Source: Secundilactobacillus similis DSM 23365 = JCM 2765
GTDB lineage: Bacteria > Bacillota > Bacilli > Lactobacillales > Lactobacillaceae
Direction of reading: 5' to 3'
NCBI RefSeq assembly: GCF_001311075.1
Contig: NZ_BBAD01000010.1
Coordinates: 1-61,794, forward strand
Length of the DNA stretch: 61,794 bases
The notes under the pieces: model-generated
Databases searched by the model: none
What the model saw: only the letters and a program-made list of their open reading frames with translations
What the model was told of the DNA's origin: nothing
Shown here: piece after piece, positions 18,457 to 27,348 of the stretch
Layout: each line of letters begins with the position of its first letter
Numbering within the stretch: position 1 is the first letter of the stretch
Made by a program: the position numbers and the translations under genes

Positions 18457-18496
18457 AAAAAGGACTAAGGTCGTACGATGCGAACTTAGTCCTTTT
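18457..18496. terminator. Bidirectional terminator between convergent genes
   Basis: AAAAGGACTAAG pairs with CTTAGTCCTTTT; A and T runs on the two sides allow use in both directions for the TetR gene and the surface protein gene. Confidence 0.8.
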
Positions 18497-18539
18497 AGAA
18501 GGTGATCATGTTTAATGGTGACATGTTTTGTGCTAAGCG

Positions 18540-19552
18540 TTAGTTCCGGTCAACCCCAACTTGATACGTCAGCACGTCGCCAGCAACCGCGTTTTGAGCA
18601 GCGGCTTTATCGGTGAAGCCAGTTGCGCCATTTGTGTGGTCGGCGTTGGCAGTGTAACCAGATGGGAGGCCTTCAAAGTAACCGAAGAGTCCGGTCAGGT
18701 TCATCGCAGTTGTGTCGCTGACTGGTACGATCGTTGTCCCGACAACTTTATTAGATGCGTTATCAACATAATTGACCGTAATGCCCATTTTAGCCGTTGT
18801 GGCAGGTAATTTCGTCATCGCGCTGGCTTTAATGTAGCCTTGTACGGCAGTGTTATTAAGATCAACGACTCGGAGCCAACAATCACCTTGCCGGGTTCGA
18901 GTTTTGGCAAACGTCACAATAAAGACGTCGCTGGCATATGGGGTCGAAGTTGTTTGGTTAGGCTGAGCGACTTTGAGCGTGCCCCAAGCGGGTGAAGCGG
19001 TATCTAAGGTTGTATTGTAGAGCACCCCAGTTCCATCCGTTGCCGACCCCGGCGTTGCTAACCGATAATAGCTCGTTTTTTCGGTTTGAGTCAGTAGACT
19101 CGTCGAGCTGGTTTCAAATGCGGTGACGCCACCGGCTGGGTATTTGTGCGCCTTGTCCTTATAGATAATGTTGTTCATTTTAGATTGAGTTGATTTACCA
19201 TCATAGATCCAACCGGTTGTTTTGCCGTCTAATGAGCGAATCTTGAGGTAGACGTTGTGCTGGTTAGTGGTGGCCGTTCGTAAAATCATGAACGAATCAA
19301 GACCGCGTGTCGACCTAGCGAGCTTTTTGAGTTGACTGGTTGACTTCACTAATTTTGCGCCGTGCATCGTCCCAGCTTTGGTGTAAAGAGCGTTCTTGCC
19401 CGTAAAGTTGACGTAATCGCCGGACACTTTTTTGGATTGAGAAATGTTGGTGATAGTGGCGTAGGTTTTGGCGTGCACGTTGGTCGTTAAGTTTAAGCCT
19501 GTACTTAAGACAAAGACACCTAATGCAGTACCGGTGATAATGACTTTTTCAT
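18540..19552 (-). pseudogene. Secreted surface protein with MucBP-like C-terminal domain, frameshift in the signal peptide
   Basis: The ATG at 19552 has AGGGGG 8 bases upstream. The signal peptide is only readable if one A is added to the A-run just after the start (19544-19548): it then reads KVIITGTALGVFVLSTGLNL ending in NVHAKT. Restored length 337 aa. The N-terminal part has repeated SH3/GW-like strand patterns (YTKAGTMHGAKLVKSTSQ; LKIRSLDGKTTGWIYDGK without its first residues). The last 80 residues (ITVNYVDNASNKVVGTTIVP and FEGLPSGYTA) resemble a mucin-binding (MucBP) repeat. No sortase motif is visible. The likely role is surface binding. The lesion sits in a homopolymer and is probably an error. 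Confidence 0.72.
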
Positions 19553-19740
19553 GAACGAATCCCCCTAGATAAATGGTGTGACGAGATTATAATCATGCCT
19601 AAGCCTAAGGCATTTTTACGCAAGCGTAAATGTTTTTGCGTTAATCTTACGGAAATCGTTAGCGGACCTAACTTAGCGTTTGTAGAGAAATTTTGAAGGC
19701 TTAATTTAGCACTAAGTACACAACAAAACACTCAGTTCAT

Positions 19741-19851
19741 AGCACATGAACCGGATTTTGAAGCCAGCGCCATTAACGGCACCACGGTATTTGCGGATGA
19801 TGGCTATACATCATTCAAAGGGTTAGAAGTGACGTTTGAGAATGCGGAATA
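19741..19851 (+). pseudogene. C-terminal gene remnant
   Basis: An open stretch without start reads FEASAINGTTVFADDGYTSF then KGLEVTFENAE and a stop. It has protein-like composition, but I do not recognise the family and no upstream part survives. It lies between two minus-strand genes. Confidence 0.35.
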
Positions 19852-19858
19852 GCGCGAT

Positions 19859-20422
19859 TTAACCCAACCGCTTCCGAATCCGACTCAACGACACCGGCGT
19901 AATCCCGATGTAAGATGCAATTTCGTGTAACGGCACCCGCTCAATCAGTTCAGGTTCGTTTTCAAGCAAGTCCTGATAGCGTTCGAGGGGTGACTGTTGT
20001 AACTGTTTCAGCATCCGTCCACGATAGGTGATGAAGCGCTGGCAGATCCAGCGAGTCATGGATTGCTCTAAACTCGGGTAGCGTTGGCAGAGTAATTCAA
20101 AATCGGCTTTGCTTAATTTAAGCAATTGGCTATCTTCCAGTGCCTCCAGTGAACAATCGCTTGGCTGATTTAGGTAGAAACTTTCAAACGAACTTACGAT
20201 TTCATTGTCAAAGAAGAATTGAAAAGTGATCTCTTGGCGCTCACCAGCCTGCCATAAGCGTAGCGCACCACTCACGACAATGTAGATGGTCGTGCTGATA
20301 TCGCCTTCGTTTAATAATTGGGTATGAGCGGGCGCTGTTATCGGAGTGAGGAGTTGTTGACAGTCGTCCCAATGCGCCGCGAGTTCTGGGAATTTACTGC
20401 CGATTAATGGGGGTAAGTTCAT
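19859..20422 (-). CDS. Crp/Fnr family regulator
   Basis: 187 aa. The N-terminal cyclic-nucleotide-binding-type barrel (LLNEGDISTTIYIVVSGALR) has no cysteine cluster, so it is not an oxygen sensor of FNR type. The C-terminal helix-turn-helix reads LHEIASYIGITPVSLSRIRK. It is divergent from the quinone reductase at 20545 with 122 bases between; TTAAC-N4-GTTAA in that gap is a candidate site. It probably controls the oxidoreductase. Confidence 0.86.
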   Translation of the reverse strand: MNLPPLIGSKFPELAAHWDDCQQLLTPITAPAHTQLLNEGDISTTIYIVVSGALRLWQAGERQEITFQFFFDNEIVSSFESFYLNQPSDCSLEALEDSQLLKLSKADFELLCQRYPSLEQSMTRWICQRFITYRGRMLKQLQQSPLERYQDLLENEPELIERVPLHEIASYIGITPVSLSRIRKRLG

Positions 20423-20466
20423 GGTTATCAGGTGCCTTTCAAATCGTTGTTATTTTGTAGTCGAGC

Positions 20467-20480
20467 TTAACATAAGTTAA
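20467..20480. promoter_or_regulatory. Candidate Crp-like operator
   Basis: Perfect dyad TTAACATAAGTTAA between the divergent regulator and oxidoreductase genes. Its form (five-base half sites, four-base centre) fits Crp/Fnr-family sites. Confidence 0.45.
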
Positions 20481-20544
20481 GGTGCTTGTGCGCAATTGAC
20501 GATAAACTAGCCTCAATTAAAACAGAGATGCGAGGCAATTAAAA

Positions 20545-21135
20545 ATGAAAACAGTGATTATCTTTGACCACCCATACACCAGTACCGCCAGCGAAAACGT
20601 TCCTCACCAACGGTCCTTCCTGGCCGCTATCTACAAGCAGGTCGTGACCCAATTAAAAGCTGAAAATACCGAGGTTGACCTGATCGACTTGCATGCGGAC
20701 CACTTTGATCCCGTGATGTCCGCCCAAGATCTAGCGAACTGGCGCCGCGGCGTCCCCATCAACGACCAAATTGCGGATTACCAGCAACGCTTACTGGCTA
20801 CAGATCAAATCATCTTCATGTTCCCGATTTGGTGGGAAGTGATGCCAGCGATGACGAAGGGCTTTCTTGATAAGGTTTATGCGAAGGAAACTCTGTATGA
20901 GGCGGGATCGATGCAAACCAAGTTGACTCGCCAACCCAAGATCAAGGTAATCACCACGATGAGTACCCCAACTTGGCTTTATCGTTGGGTTTTCGGTGCT
21001 CCATTATTAAAGGCGTTGTTCCGGGGAACGTTCCTGAAAACGCGACTGTTTCACTTTAAGTGGTATGGTTTTTCGCAAGTGGAAAAGAAGTCACTTGAAC
21101 AACGGCAACGACTAATTCAGACGTTTAAGTTGTAG
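20545..21135 (+). CDS. NAD(P)H dehydrogenase (quinone), flavodoxin-like fold
   Basis: 196 aa. The NQO1/MdaB-type pattern is visible: KTVIIFDHPY at the start, VDLIDLHADHFDP, then IIFMFPIWWEVMPAMTKGFL, the signature of the family. It is an FAD/FMN-dependent two-electron quinone reductase, cytosolic, protecting against quinones and electrophiles. A Crp/Fnr-type regulator is divergent. Intact. Confidence 0.88.
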   Translation: MKTVIIFDHPYTSTASENVPHQRSFLAAIYKQVVTQLKAENTEVDLIDLHADHFDPVMSAQDLANWRRGVPINDQIADYQQRLLATDQIIFMFPIWWEVMPAMTKGFLDKVYAKETLYEAGSMQTKLTRQPKIKVITTMSTPTWLYRWVFGAPLLKALFRGTFLKTRLFHFKWYGFSQVEKKSLEQRQRLIQTFKL

Positions 21136-21290
21136 TTGAGCGAGCTACTTTAGAAGCAAAAGTGAATAAACGATTGCGCCCCTACGCAACTGGCGATATG
21201 ATTAATGAGATTAAAGGTTATTTATCATATATCAGCATTATTTGTCACTAATACGTTGACGATAATTGCGGGGAAGTGGAAGGGGAAATC

Positions 21291-22313
21291 ATGAATCAGT
21301 ATTTGAAAAAATCACTCTCACTCGTGCTCTTAACGGGGGCGCTGTTTGGTGGTGGGCAACTGATCCACACGCAAACAGCATCGGCCAAGGCACAATCGGC
21401 CTCAGTTGTTGCCAGCAAGTTGACCAGTTATACCAACGCTAAATCGGCGGGGCCAACGAAGGACTACTATTACACCAATGGGAAGGCGCAGTTCGGGTCG
21501 TTTGCCGGCATCAAGACTGGCGGCACGCATTTTGCAACCGATAGTCACCACCGGTCAGCAACGGCGCGGGCGGTCTTAACCTATTCAGAGTACAAAGCCT
21601 CACAAGGCAGTCGTCAAGGCACGCCACGCGATCCCTACAAGTGGCCGAGCAGTAACCCAATCGTGGCGGTCACTTACTCACTGACGCACCGGACCTACCA
21701 CGGTTATCTATGGAACCGGAGCCACTCGATTGGTGACAGTCTGTTAGGCAAGAAGTCTTACACGTCTAACGCCAACTTCACCACGGGGACTCGTTCACAA
21801 AACGTTGGTGCCGACCAAAATGGCGGTATGCGTTACGCCGAGGAAAAGGTCGAAAACTACTGGGCAAGTCATCCAGGCACGAAGCGGACTGTTAAATACG
21901 AAACGACGCCCGTTTACCGCGGTAGTGAAGTCATTCCGCGAGGCTCAATCGTGGACATCAAGTCTTCTGACGGCAAGTTGAATACCGAAGTCGTTGTTTT
22001 AAACTCGGATGAGGGCGTTAAGATCAACTACTCAACTGGTAAGACGTCGGTTAAGAAGACTGCCACGACTGTCAAGAAGACCACGGCTAAGAAAACGACC
22101 AAAAAGACAACGGCAACCAAGACAACTAGCTCTAAGTTGCGCAAGTCTGGTAAATGGACGATTGCCGCTTCTGGCAAAGTGTTCGTTTCTAAGAGTAAGA
22201 TCTACTACACGAAGGTCACGAACCCGGGTAACTACACCTATGAATCGAGAACGGCCGCTATTCATAGCGGTGCGCGGAAAGCGGTTCGGGGGAACGGGTA
22301 TGCGCAACCGTAG
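21291..22313 (+). CDS. Secreted DNA/RNA non-specific endonuclease with cationic tail
   Basis: 340 aa from the ATG at 21291 behind GGAAGGGGAAATC. Signal peptide to about residue 32 (TASAKA). The nuclease core has the beta-beta-alpha metal motif in the form WNRSHSIGDSL (residues 141-151), with H145 as the likely general base, and downstream TRSQNVGADQNGGM supplying the metal-binding Asn. Residues about 245-285 are a Lys/Thr-rich linker (KKTTAKKTTKKTTATKTTSS). A C-terminal segment follows that resembles the tails of lactobacillar nucleases (KVFVSKSKIYYTK). The likely role is degrading external DNA. The cationic linker would bind DNA or the wall. Confidence 0.87.
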   Translation: MNQYLKKSLSLVLLTGALFGGGQLIHTQTASAKAQSASVVASKLTSYTNAKSAGPTKDYYYTNGKAQFGSFAGIKTGGTHFATDSHHRSATARAVLTYSEYKASQGSRQGTPRDPYKWPSSNPIVAVTYSLTHRTYHGYLWNRSHSIGDSLLGKKSYTSNANFTTGTRSQNVGADQNGGMRYAEEKVENYWASHPGTKRTVKYETTPVYRGSEVIPRGSIVDIKSSDGKLNTEVVVLNSDEGVKINYSTGKTSVKKTATTVKKTTAKKTTKKTTATKTTSSKLRKSGKWTIAASGKVFVSKSKIYYTKVTNPGNYTYESRTAAIHSGARKAVRGNGYAQP

Positions 22314-22361
22314 TTTGGGTATAGCTTAATTGGTATTGAAGGTTAACTGAAATGAACTAAT

Positions 22362-22396
22362 AGCATCAAGATCGACGTTACGTCGTTCTTGGTGCT
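22362..22396 (+). terminator. Hairpin after nuclease gene
   Basis: AGCATCAAGATCGACG pairs with CGTCGTTCTTGGTGCT (one mismatch, one G-U); the following T-run is interrupted (ATTTATTTTAG). Confidence 0.6.
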
Positions 22397-22498
22397 ATTT
22401 ATTTTAGCCGCCAGTTTTTGATGTCGATAGTTGACAAAGAATTCAATTAATGATTAAATGTTTAAAAGCTTAAACGAACGAACCTAGGAGGAATCAAA

Positions 22499-23182
22499 AT
22501 GACAAAGGTGTTAATCGTCGAAACAAACGTGACCCGGTATCAAGGGACTAAGGATCCAACCGGACTGTGGCTGGGGGAAGCCGCTGAATTCGTTGATGAG
22601 ATGCAGCAGGCGGGAATCGATGTCGATTACGTGAGTCCAAAAGGCGGCTTTGTACCGCTTGACCCACGGAGTATGAAGTATACGGATGAATCGATTATGC
22701 GCGTGTATGAGAACGCTGATTTTGTGGAACGGGCACTTAAAAATACGTTGCGGCCAGATCAAGTAAACCCGTTAGACTACGCCGCAATCTACTATACGGG
22801 TGGTCACGGCGTCATGTGGGACTTCCCCGATGACCCGCAATTACAGCAACTTGCGATGGCGATTTATCGCAACCAAGGTTACGTGACGTCGGTTTGTCAT
22901 GGGATTGCGGGGTTACTGAATTTGAAGGAAGCGGATGGCCAGTATTTGATTGCTGGGAAGACCATTACTGGGTTCACCACGGCTGAAGAAATCATTGCTG
23001 GCAAGAAGTCAGTGGTGCCGTTCTTGAACCGAGACGTTGCGGAAAAGCACGGGGCGCATTTTAAGAAGAAACGGTTCTATCGTGAGTATGCGGTGACGGA
23101 TGGCCGGTTGATCACGGGGCAGAATCCGTTCTCCGTGCGGGCAGTTGCGAAACAGTTAGTCGCTGAACTTCAAGCGGTATAA
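22499..23182 (+). CDS. DJ-1/PfpI family protein (Hsp31-like class I glutamine amidotransferase fold)
   Basis: 227 aa. The nucleophile elbow is VTSVCHGIAGLL with C133 and H134. The supporting Glu is probably E27 in WLGEAAE. The family includes glyoxalase III, deglycase-type and chaperone proteins. Start behind CTAGGAGGAATCAAA. The downstream ArsR gene is 12 bases away and probably co-transcribed, suggesting a stress-responsive pair. Confidence 0.9.
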   Translation: MTKVLIVETNVTRYQGTKDPTGLWLGEAAEFVDEMQQAGIDVDYVSPKGGFVPLDPRSMKYTDESIMRVYENADFVERALKNTLRPDQVNPLDYAAIYYTGGHGVMWDFPDDPQLQQLAMAIYRNQGYVTSVCHGIAGLLNLKEADGQYLIAGKTITGFTTAEEIIAGKKSVVPFLNRDVAEKHGAHFKKKRFYREYAVTDGRLITGQNPFSVRAVAKQLVAELQAV

Positions 23183-23194
23183 GGAGGCCTTCAT

Positions 23195-23509
23195 TTGGCA
23201 GAAGATACACTCGCAATTTTCAGAGCAGGGATTCCGATTCTAACGATGCTCCAAGACGAGAATCGGCAACAAATTCTAGTCATGCTCTGCAAGATCGATA
23301 AGATGACGGTCAATCAGATCACGGAACAGCTCGCGCTATCGCGGCCGGCGGTGTCGCACCACTTAAAGTTGATGCGGGATGCGGGACTGCTGAGTGTTAG
23401 TAAGGTTGGTACGGAACGCTATTACCGTGTTGAAATGGCAGAGACGTTGGCGTTGTTAAAGGCGTTGACGGCTTCGTTGGAGAAGGATATGGGCATCAAA
23501 GAAAATTAA
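23195..23509 (+). CDS. ArsR family transcriptional regulator
   Basis: 104 aa from a TTG start behind AAGGAGG. The winged helix reads MTVNQITEQLALSRPAVSHH followed by LKLMRDAGLLSVSKVGTERY. No cysteine metal site is visible (only C in MLCKIDK), so it may sense redox or another signal rather than arsenic. It is translated together with the DJ-1 gene upstream. Confidence 0.88.
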   Translation: MAEDTLAIFRAGIPILTMLQDENRQQILVMLCKIDKMTVNQITEQLALSRPAVSHHLKLMRDAGLLSVSKVGTERYYRVEMAETLALLKALTASLEKDMGIKEN

Positions 23510-23510
23510 A

Positions 23511-23556
23511 AACAGCCGTTACGAACGCCGAAGCCGGTGTCTGTAACGGTTGTTTT
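23511..23556 (+). terminator. Intrinsic terminator after ArsR
   Basis: AACAGCCGTTAC (from 23511) pairs with GTAACGGTTGTT, followed by TTATT. Confidence 0.8.
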
Positions 23557-23570
23557 ATTGTCTGTTTGAG

Positions 23571-23912
23571 TTAGTGTCCCTGTTCTTCCGCCAACCGGAA
23601 CCGCGCCAGCCGTCGAATCAAGTCCAGCGGTAGCTCCCGGTCGTCCGGAATCTGCATCGCACCCTTACTGTGAGGAAAGTCAGCGACTGCATCCGCAAAG
23701 GCCACCAACGCACTCGGGGTGGGATAAATTCCGATGTGGTGTTTGAACGCCGCAAAGTGAATCAGGTTATGGCCCTGCCAGTAAGTGGGCATGTTGTAGC
23801 TGAGCTTTTCCGTCGCGTCCGGGAGTTCAGCTTTGATGGCTGCCTGAATTTGCCGTAAGCGAGGTTGTTTAGCTGGGGCTGCAGTTTGAATATAGTCGTC
23901 GATTACCGTCAT
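23571..23912 (-). CDS. DUF1801 / YdhG-like protein
   Basis: 113 aa. The pattern DYIQTAAPAKQPRLRQIQAA, then KLSYNMPTYWQGHNLIHFAA and HIGIYPTPSALVAF, is typical of this small alpha/beta family related to phosphoribosyl-protein folds; the function is not established. Start behind GGAGGTCTCACG. The HAD gene lies 18 bases upstream in the same direction, so they are probably co-transcribed. Confidence 0.85.
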   Translation of the reverse strand: MTVIDDYIQTAAPAKQPRLRQIQAAIKAELPDATEKLSYNMPTYWQGHNLIHFAAFKHHIGIYPTPSALVAFADAVADFPHSKGAMQIPDDRELPLDLIRRLARFRLAEEQGH

Positions 23913-23930
23913 CGTGAGACCTCCATCAGG

Positions 23931-24743
23931 TTACATTGCCAAATGATCCGCTAAGTAAGCCGCAACGCCATCCTGATCGTTATCCAATTTGGTGACGTCA
24001 TCCGCCACCGCCAAGATTTCCGGTTTGGCATTTTGCATCGCCACGCCAGTTCCCGCAAAGGCAAGCATATCTAAATCGTTCAGGTCATCGCCAAACGCAA
24101 TGATGTTGTCACGGTCGATGTGATACTGTTCGGCAACGTAGGCCAGTGACCGTGATTTACTGGTTTCGCCAGCGGTCACTTCCAACGCCGCGTGTTCGCC
24201 ACTCCAAGAGCCCCAGGTTTTAGGCGTTAGCTGCGGGTACCGGGCTTCAATCGCACGTTGTAGTGGCATCAGTGTCGTTTCTTTAATGAACATGGTCACC
24301 GAAATTGGTGCGTGGGTGAGACCCTGTTCGTTCAGGAAAGTGGTGGGATTCGGCATATCCGGGAAGAATGGCACGTTTTGGAACCCGTGGTCGGCCACCA
24401 TCAACTGTTTGCCTTCTGCGACCATCAGGTTGATGTCGAAATCCTGTTTGAACTCACGCAAGGCGAGGGCGGTTGGCACTTGAATCGTATCTTGATGTTC
24501 GTACTGCCAGTGTTGGTGCGGTTTATGCACTAGTGCGCCATTGAAGTTGATCATTGGCGCATCCAAGCCGATTTGATCGTAGAACGGCACGGAAATCGCA
24601 TCCGGGCGACCCGTTGTTAACACAACTAGGTGGCCGGCTTGGCTGGTGGCGCGTAAAGTCTTGATGGTTTGCGGGGTTAAGGCGCCAGCGCGGTTGAGCG
24701 TGGTGCCGTCGAGGTCTAAAGCAATGAGTTTTTGGGTGGTCAT
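23931..24743 (-). CDS. Cof-type HAD-IIB phosphatase
   Basis: 270 aa from the ATG at 24743, chosen because AGGAGC lies 6 bases upstream; a longer in-frame start has no site. Motif I is LIALDLDGTTL, motif II the Thr of VVLTTGRPD, motif III the Lys in GETSKSRSLAY, and motif IV GDDLNDLDML. A large IIB cap sits in the middle. Such enzymes dephosphorylate sugar phosphates or flavin and pyridoxal precursors; the substrate is not predictable. Confidence 0.9.
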   Translation of the reverse strand: MTTQKLIALDLDGTTLNRAGALTPQTIKTLRATSQAGHLVVLTTGRPDAISVPFYDQIGLDAPMINFNGALVHKPHQHWQYEHQDTIQVPTALALREFKQDFDINLMVAEGKQLMVADHGFQNVPFFPDMPNPTTFLNEQGLTHAPISVTMFIKETTLMPLQRAIEARYPQLTPKTWGSWSGEHAALEVTAGETSKSRSLAYVAEQYHIDRDNIIAFGDDLNDLDMLAFAGTGVAMQNAKPEILAVADDVTKLDNDQDGVAAYLADHLAM

Positions 24744-24923
24744 GGCGTGCTCCTGAAGTGAGATTATTAGCGTTAATTGTAACATAGGTGGAAGTGGATG
24801 TTGGTGTTGTGGTGCTGAACAGTTGTCTGGCAAATCAAGATTCTTCAATTATATTTGAAGAAAAGCGGAAATTTAGACATTCTTCAATTGTAATTGAAGA
24901 ATTTTCCAAAATTGCAATAACAA
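24744..24923. other. Two tandem palindromes in a gene-free stretch
   Basis: TTCTTCAATTATATTTGAAGAA (24841-24862, described by arms TTCTTCAA and TTGAAGAA) and the longer palindrome at 24879-24902 with the same arms share their left half exactly, 39 bp apart. They may be operators or ends of a lost element. No gene is present. Confidence 0.5.
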
Positions 24924-25173
24924 GTTATCCGCCAAGAAAACGGCAACTAAAAAATACGTTAAGATTACCGGCAAGGCGACACTTCACCAAAAGGCGAATT
25001 ATGCGCGAATCAAGACGTATAAGGGTTACCGTTATGCGAAATTAAGTCAGGCAGGTAACTTCAGTAAAACCATCTATGCCCCAAAAGCTAAGACGGTTAA
25101 GGTGAGTGCTGGTTATTATGCGAATGGGCACTTTAGTCGTATGACTGCAAATAAGACAATTTCAGTTAAATAA
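24924..25173 (+). pseudogene. Remnant of a surface-layer-like protein C-terminus
   Basis: An open frame without usable start reads KTATKKYVKITGKATLHQKA, then IKTYKGYRYAKLSQAGNF, and ends VSAGYYANGHFSRMTANKTI-SVK. This is the Tyr/Lys-rich strand pattern of lactobacillar surface (SLAP-type) modules, seen in intact form at 14604. No signal peptide or start remains. Confidence 0.6.
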
Positions 25174-25270
25174 GGTGTTTCAAAAAGGAGTCAAAATCGC
25201 ACGAGGTGGGATTTTGATTCCTTTTTAGAGCTACGAAAACAACTAGTCAGTGAATAAAGATTCTCGGTGT

Positions 25271-25603
25271 TTATATCGCAATCTGCTGCCCCATCAACAC
25301 ACTAAACAAAACCAACACCGCAACCACAGCTACAATCAGCGACCACTCATTAGGCAAGATTCGTGGCAGCTCGGTTAACTCACGCTGTTTCCGAAAATGG
25401 GTAGCATACAAAATACCGCCTTCGCCAACAATGACCAACAGCACCTCTTCAAGAAAAATCAGCCAACGACTACCAGTCGCGTCACCCGTACCGTTGCCGT
25501 TAAAGTGCATGGTGATTTGATCAGGCGCCTTGAAAAAGAAGAATAGTGAGACGAGTAACCCTAAGCCTTCAACGAGTCGAATCGTTAATCGAAATTGCTT
25601 CAA
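25271..25603 (-). CDS. Small membrane protein, DUF1648-like
   Basis: 110 aa from the TTG at 25603, preceded by AAAGGAAG; the in-frame TTG at 25630 has no site. Three hydrophobic segments. The segment APDQITMHFNGNGTGDATGS followed by RWLIF matches the DUF1648 pattern (PDQIPIHFN-G--D) found at the start of SdpI-like membrane proteins. The function is unknown. Confidence 0.7.
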   Translation of the reverse strand: MKQFRLTIRLVEGLGLLVSLFFFFKAPDQITMHFNGNGTGDATGSRWLIFLEEVLLVIVGEGGILYATHFRKQRELTELPRILPNEWSLIVAVVAVLVLFSVLMGQQIAI

Positions 25604-25685
25604 CGTGGTCGCTTCCTTTCGAGAATTCAATTGAAGTATAAGGCTAGACTAACGTAAATACCAGCTTAATTTGACGGAAAATTAG

Positions 25686-26297
25686 TTATGCTTCGTAGTG
25701 GGTCACGCTATTCATTAAACTCAAGTGGTACTGGTTATCGATCACGATGAGCTCCGTCAAACTCGTGGGTTTTGGATCATCGATTTGGTTGATATCAACG
25801 TTAAGCAGTTGCGATAACAGAACGCGGATCGTGATCCGATGAGAGACAACGGCAATGGTTTGGTTGGGTGACTGTTGAACTAACGCGTTAAACCCAGCTA
25901 AGGCGCGGGTCGCAAGGTCAGCGAAAGTTTCGCCGCCATTACTGGCTTGAAATTGTTCAGGTGCCTGCCAAAAGTTAGCCCATTCCTGTGGTGAGGCCGC
26001 TTCAATCTCAGTATAAGTTCGGCCTTCCCAATTGCCCATGTTGAGCTCCTGAAAAGCGGCGTCAGTGGTGATGGGTAACCCTAAGTCGAGGTTGACGAGG
26101 TGTGCCGTTTGCTGTGCCCGGGGACTCGGACTCGCAACAATGCGGTCGATGGTGGGGAAAGTTGCCAAACGGTGGCTAAGTTGACGGGCTTGAAACTGGC
26201 CCAGTTCGGTTAGGGGTGAATTTTGAAAGCCCTGCATCCGGTGTTCTTGATTCCAAATGGTTTGGCCGTGGCGGATGAAGTAGATGGTTGTGGTCAT
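25686..26297 (-). CDS. Histidine phosphatase family protein
   Basis: 203 aa. The catalytic RHG motif is RHGQTIWNQEHRMQG, with the second histidine in VVSHRITIRVLL and the acid Glu in ELNMGNWEGRTY. This is a broad-specificity phosphatase of the PhoE/CobC type, not the glycolytic mutase, which is at 11139. Start behind AGGAGGCACCACCTC. Cytosolic; substrate unknown. Confidence 0.9.
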   Translation of the reverse strand: MTTTIYFIRHGQTIWNQEHRMQGFQNSPLTELGQFQARQLSHRLATFPTIDRIVASPSPRAQQTAHLVNLDLGLPITTDAAFQELNMGNWEGRTYTEIEAASPQEWANFWQAPEQFQASNGGETFADLATRALAGFNALVQQSPNQTIAVVSHRITIRVLLSQLLNVDINQIDDPKPTSLTELIVIDNQYHLSLMNSVTHYEA

Positions 26298-26409
26298 GAG
26301 GTGGTGCCTCCTTTTAGTTGATGCACCTTAGTGTACGTTACAAAACGGCCGGCGTATAATACAGTGTAGGATTGCAATGATAACTTGAAGTTATGGGAGG
26401 CTACGCGGT

Positions 26410-27254
26410 ATGAATTTACACCAGCTTAGAATTTTCTACACGGTGGCTCAGTTGGGGAGTATGACCGCGGCGGCCAAACAGCTCTACATTTCGCAGCCGG
26501 CTGTGACCAAACAGGTTCACCTGTTAGAGGAGAACTACGGCGTGACGCTAGTTGAACGCAGCGGGCGGGGCATCAAACTCACCGCTCTCGCAAAGCCGTA
26601 TACCAACAAGCGGGTAAACTGTTCGATCAGGCTCGCACCATCGAACGCCTACTGCAAAGTAGCCACGCTCCAGTCAGAATTGGTGGCACCCAAATCACTA
26701 TCAGCCGGTTGATTGCGGCGGACGTTGCGGGGCCGGGGATTCGCTATCAGGCGCAAAATACCCAGCAGACCGTGGCGTTGATGAAGGCCCAACAACTGGA
26801 CTTTGCGATTCTGCCGTTTAGAGCGGCCGTTAGCGGCTTCGACTGTTTACTGTTGACGCAGGATCAATGGGTGTTCGTGGCCGCCCCGCAACAAGTACCA
26901 GCAGACCTCACGTTGGCGGCGCTGCTCAACCAAACGCTGATCGTTCGCGAACCTGGGAGTGAAACCCGAGTTGTCTTGGGGCAGACGATTGGTGCCACGG
27001 TGTTTTCGGATGCCATTGAAACCAACAGCCCGCTGGATGCGATTCGGTTAGCTGAGAATGGTCAGGGAATCTACTTCACAGCGCGGTCGAGTGTGCAGGC
27101 GTTGCTGGATAATGGCAAGCTGGCGTTGGTGACGTTGCGGGATTATCAACCGACAGCGCGACCACTGTATTTGTATGTTTCGGCTGGCGTTCCGCGAGCG
27201 CTTGGCGAAAAGATGAAGCAACGCTTGATCGCGGTGTTTGCGACATCAAATTAG
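26410..27254 (+). pseudogene. LysR family regulator, single frameshift
   Basis: Start behind GGGAGGCTACGCGGT. The N-terminal HTH is intact (LGSMTAAAKQLYISQPAVTK). One base is missing near 26590 (CTCGCAAAG for CTCGGCAAAG), after which the linker YQQAGKLFDQARTIERLLQ and the substrate-binding domain follow to 27254, giving 281 aa when restored. The effector domain is somewhat short. Its target is unknown; the B3/4 gene follows 94 bases downstream. Probably a sequence error. Confidence 0.82.
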
Positions 27255-27348
27255 GATGAGGCTTGCTAAAACGAATCAGTTGCGCTAAACTGGTTTCAAC
27301 GGTAGTTGCATTTGCAAGTACTAACTCAATCTGAATGGAGATTATCAA

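Noticed and set aside
18540-19478. Surface protein starting at the in-frame ATG within MHAKTYA
   Set aside because: This start has no ribosome site and would remove the signal peptide, which is readable upstream in the next frame after adding one A; the frameshifted full-length gene explains the data better.
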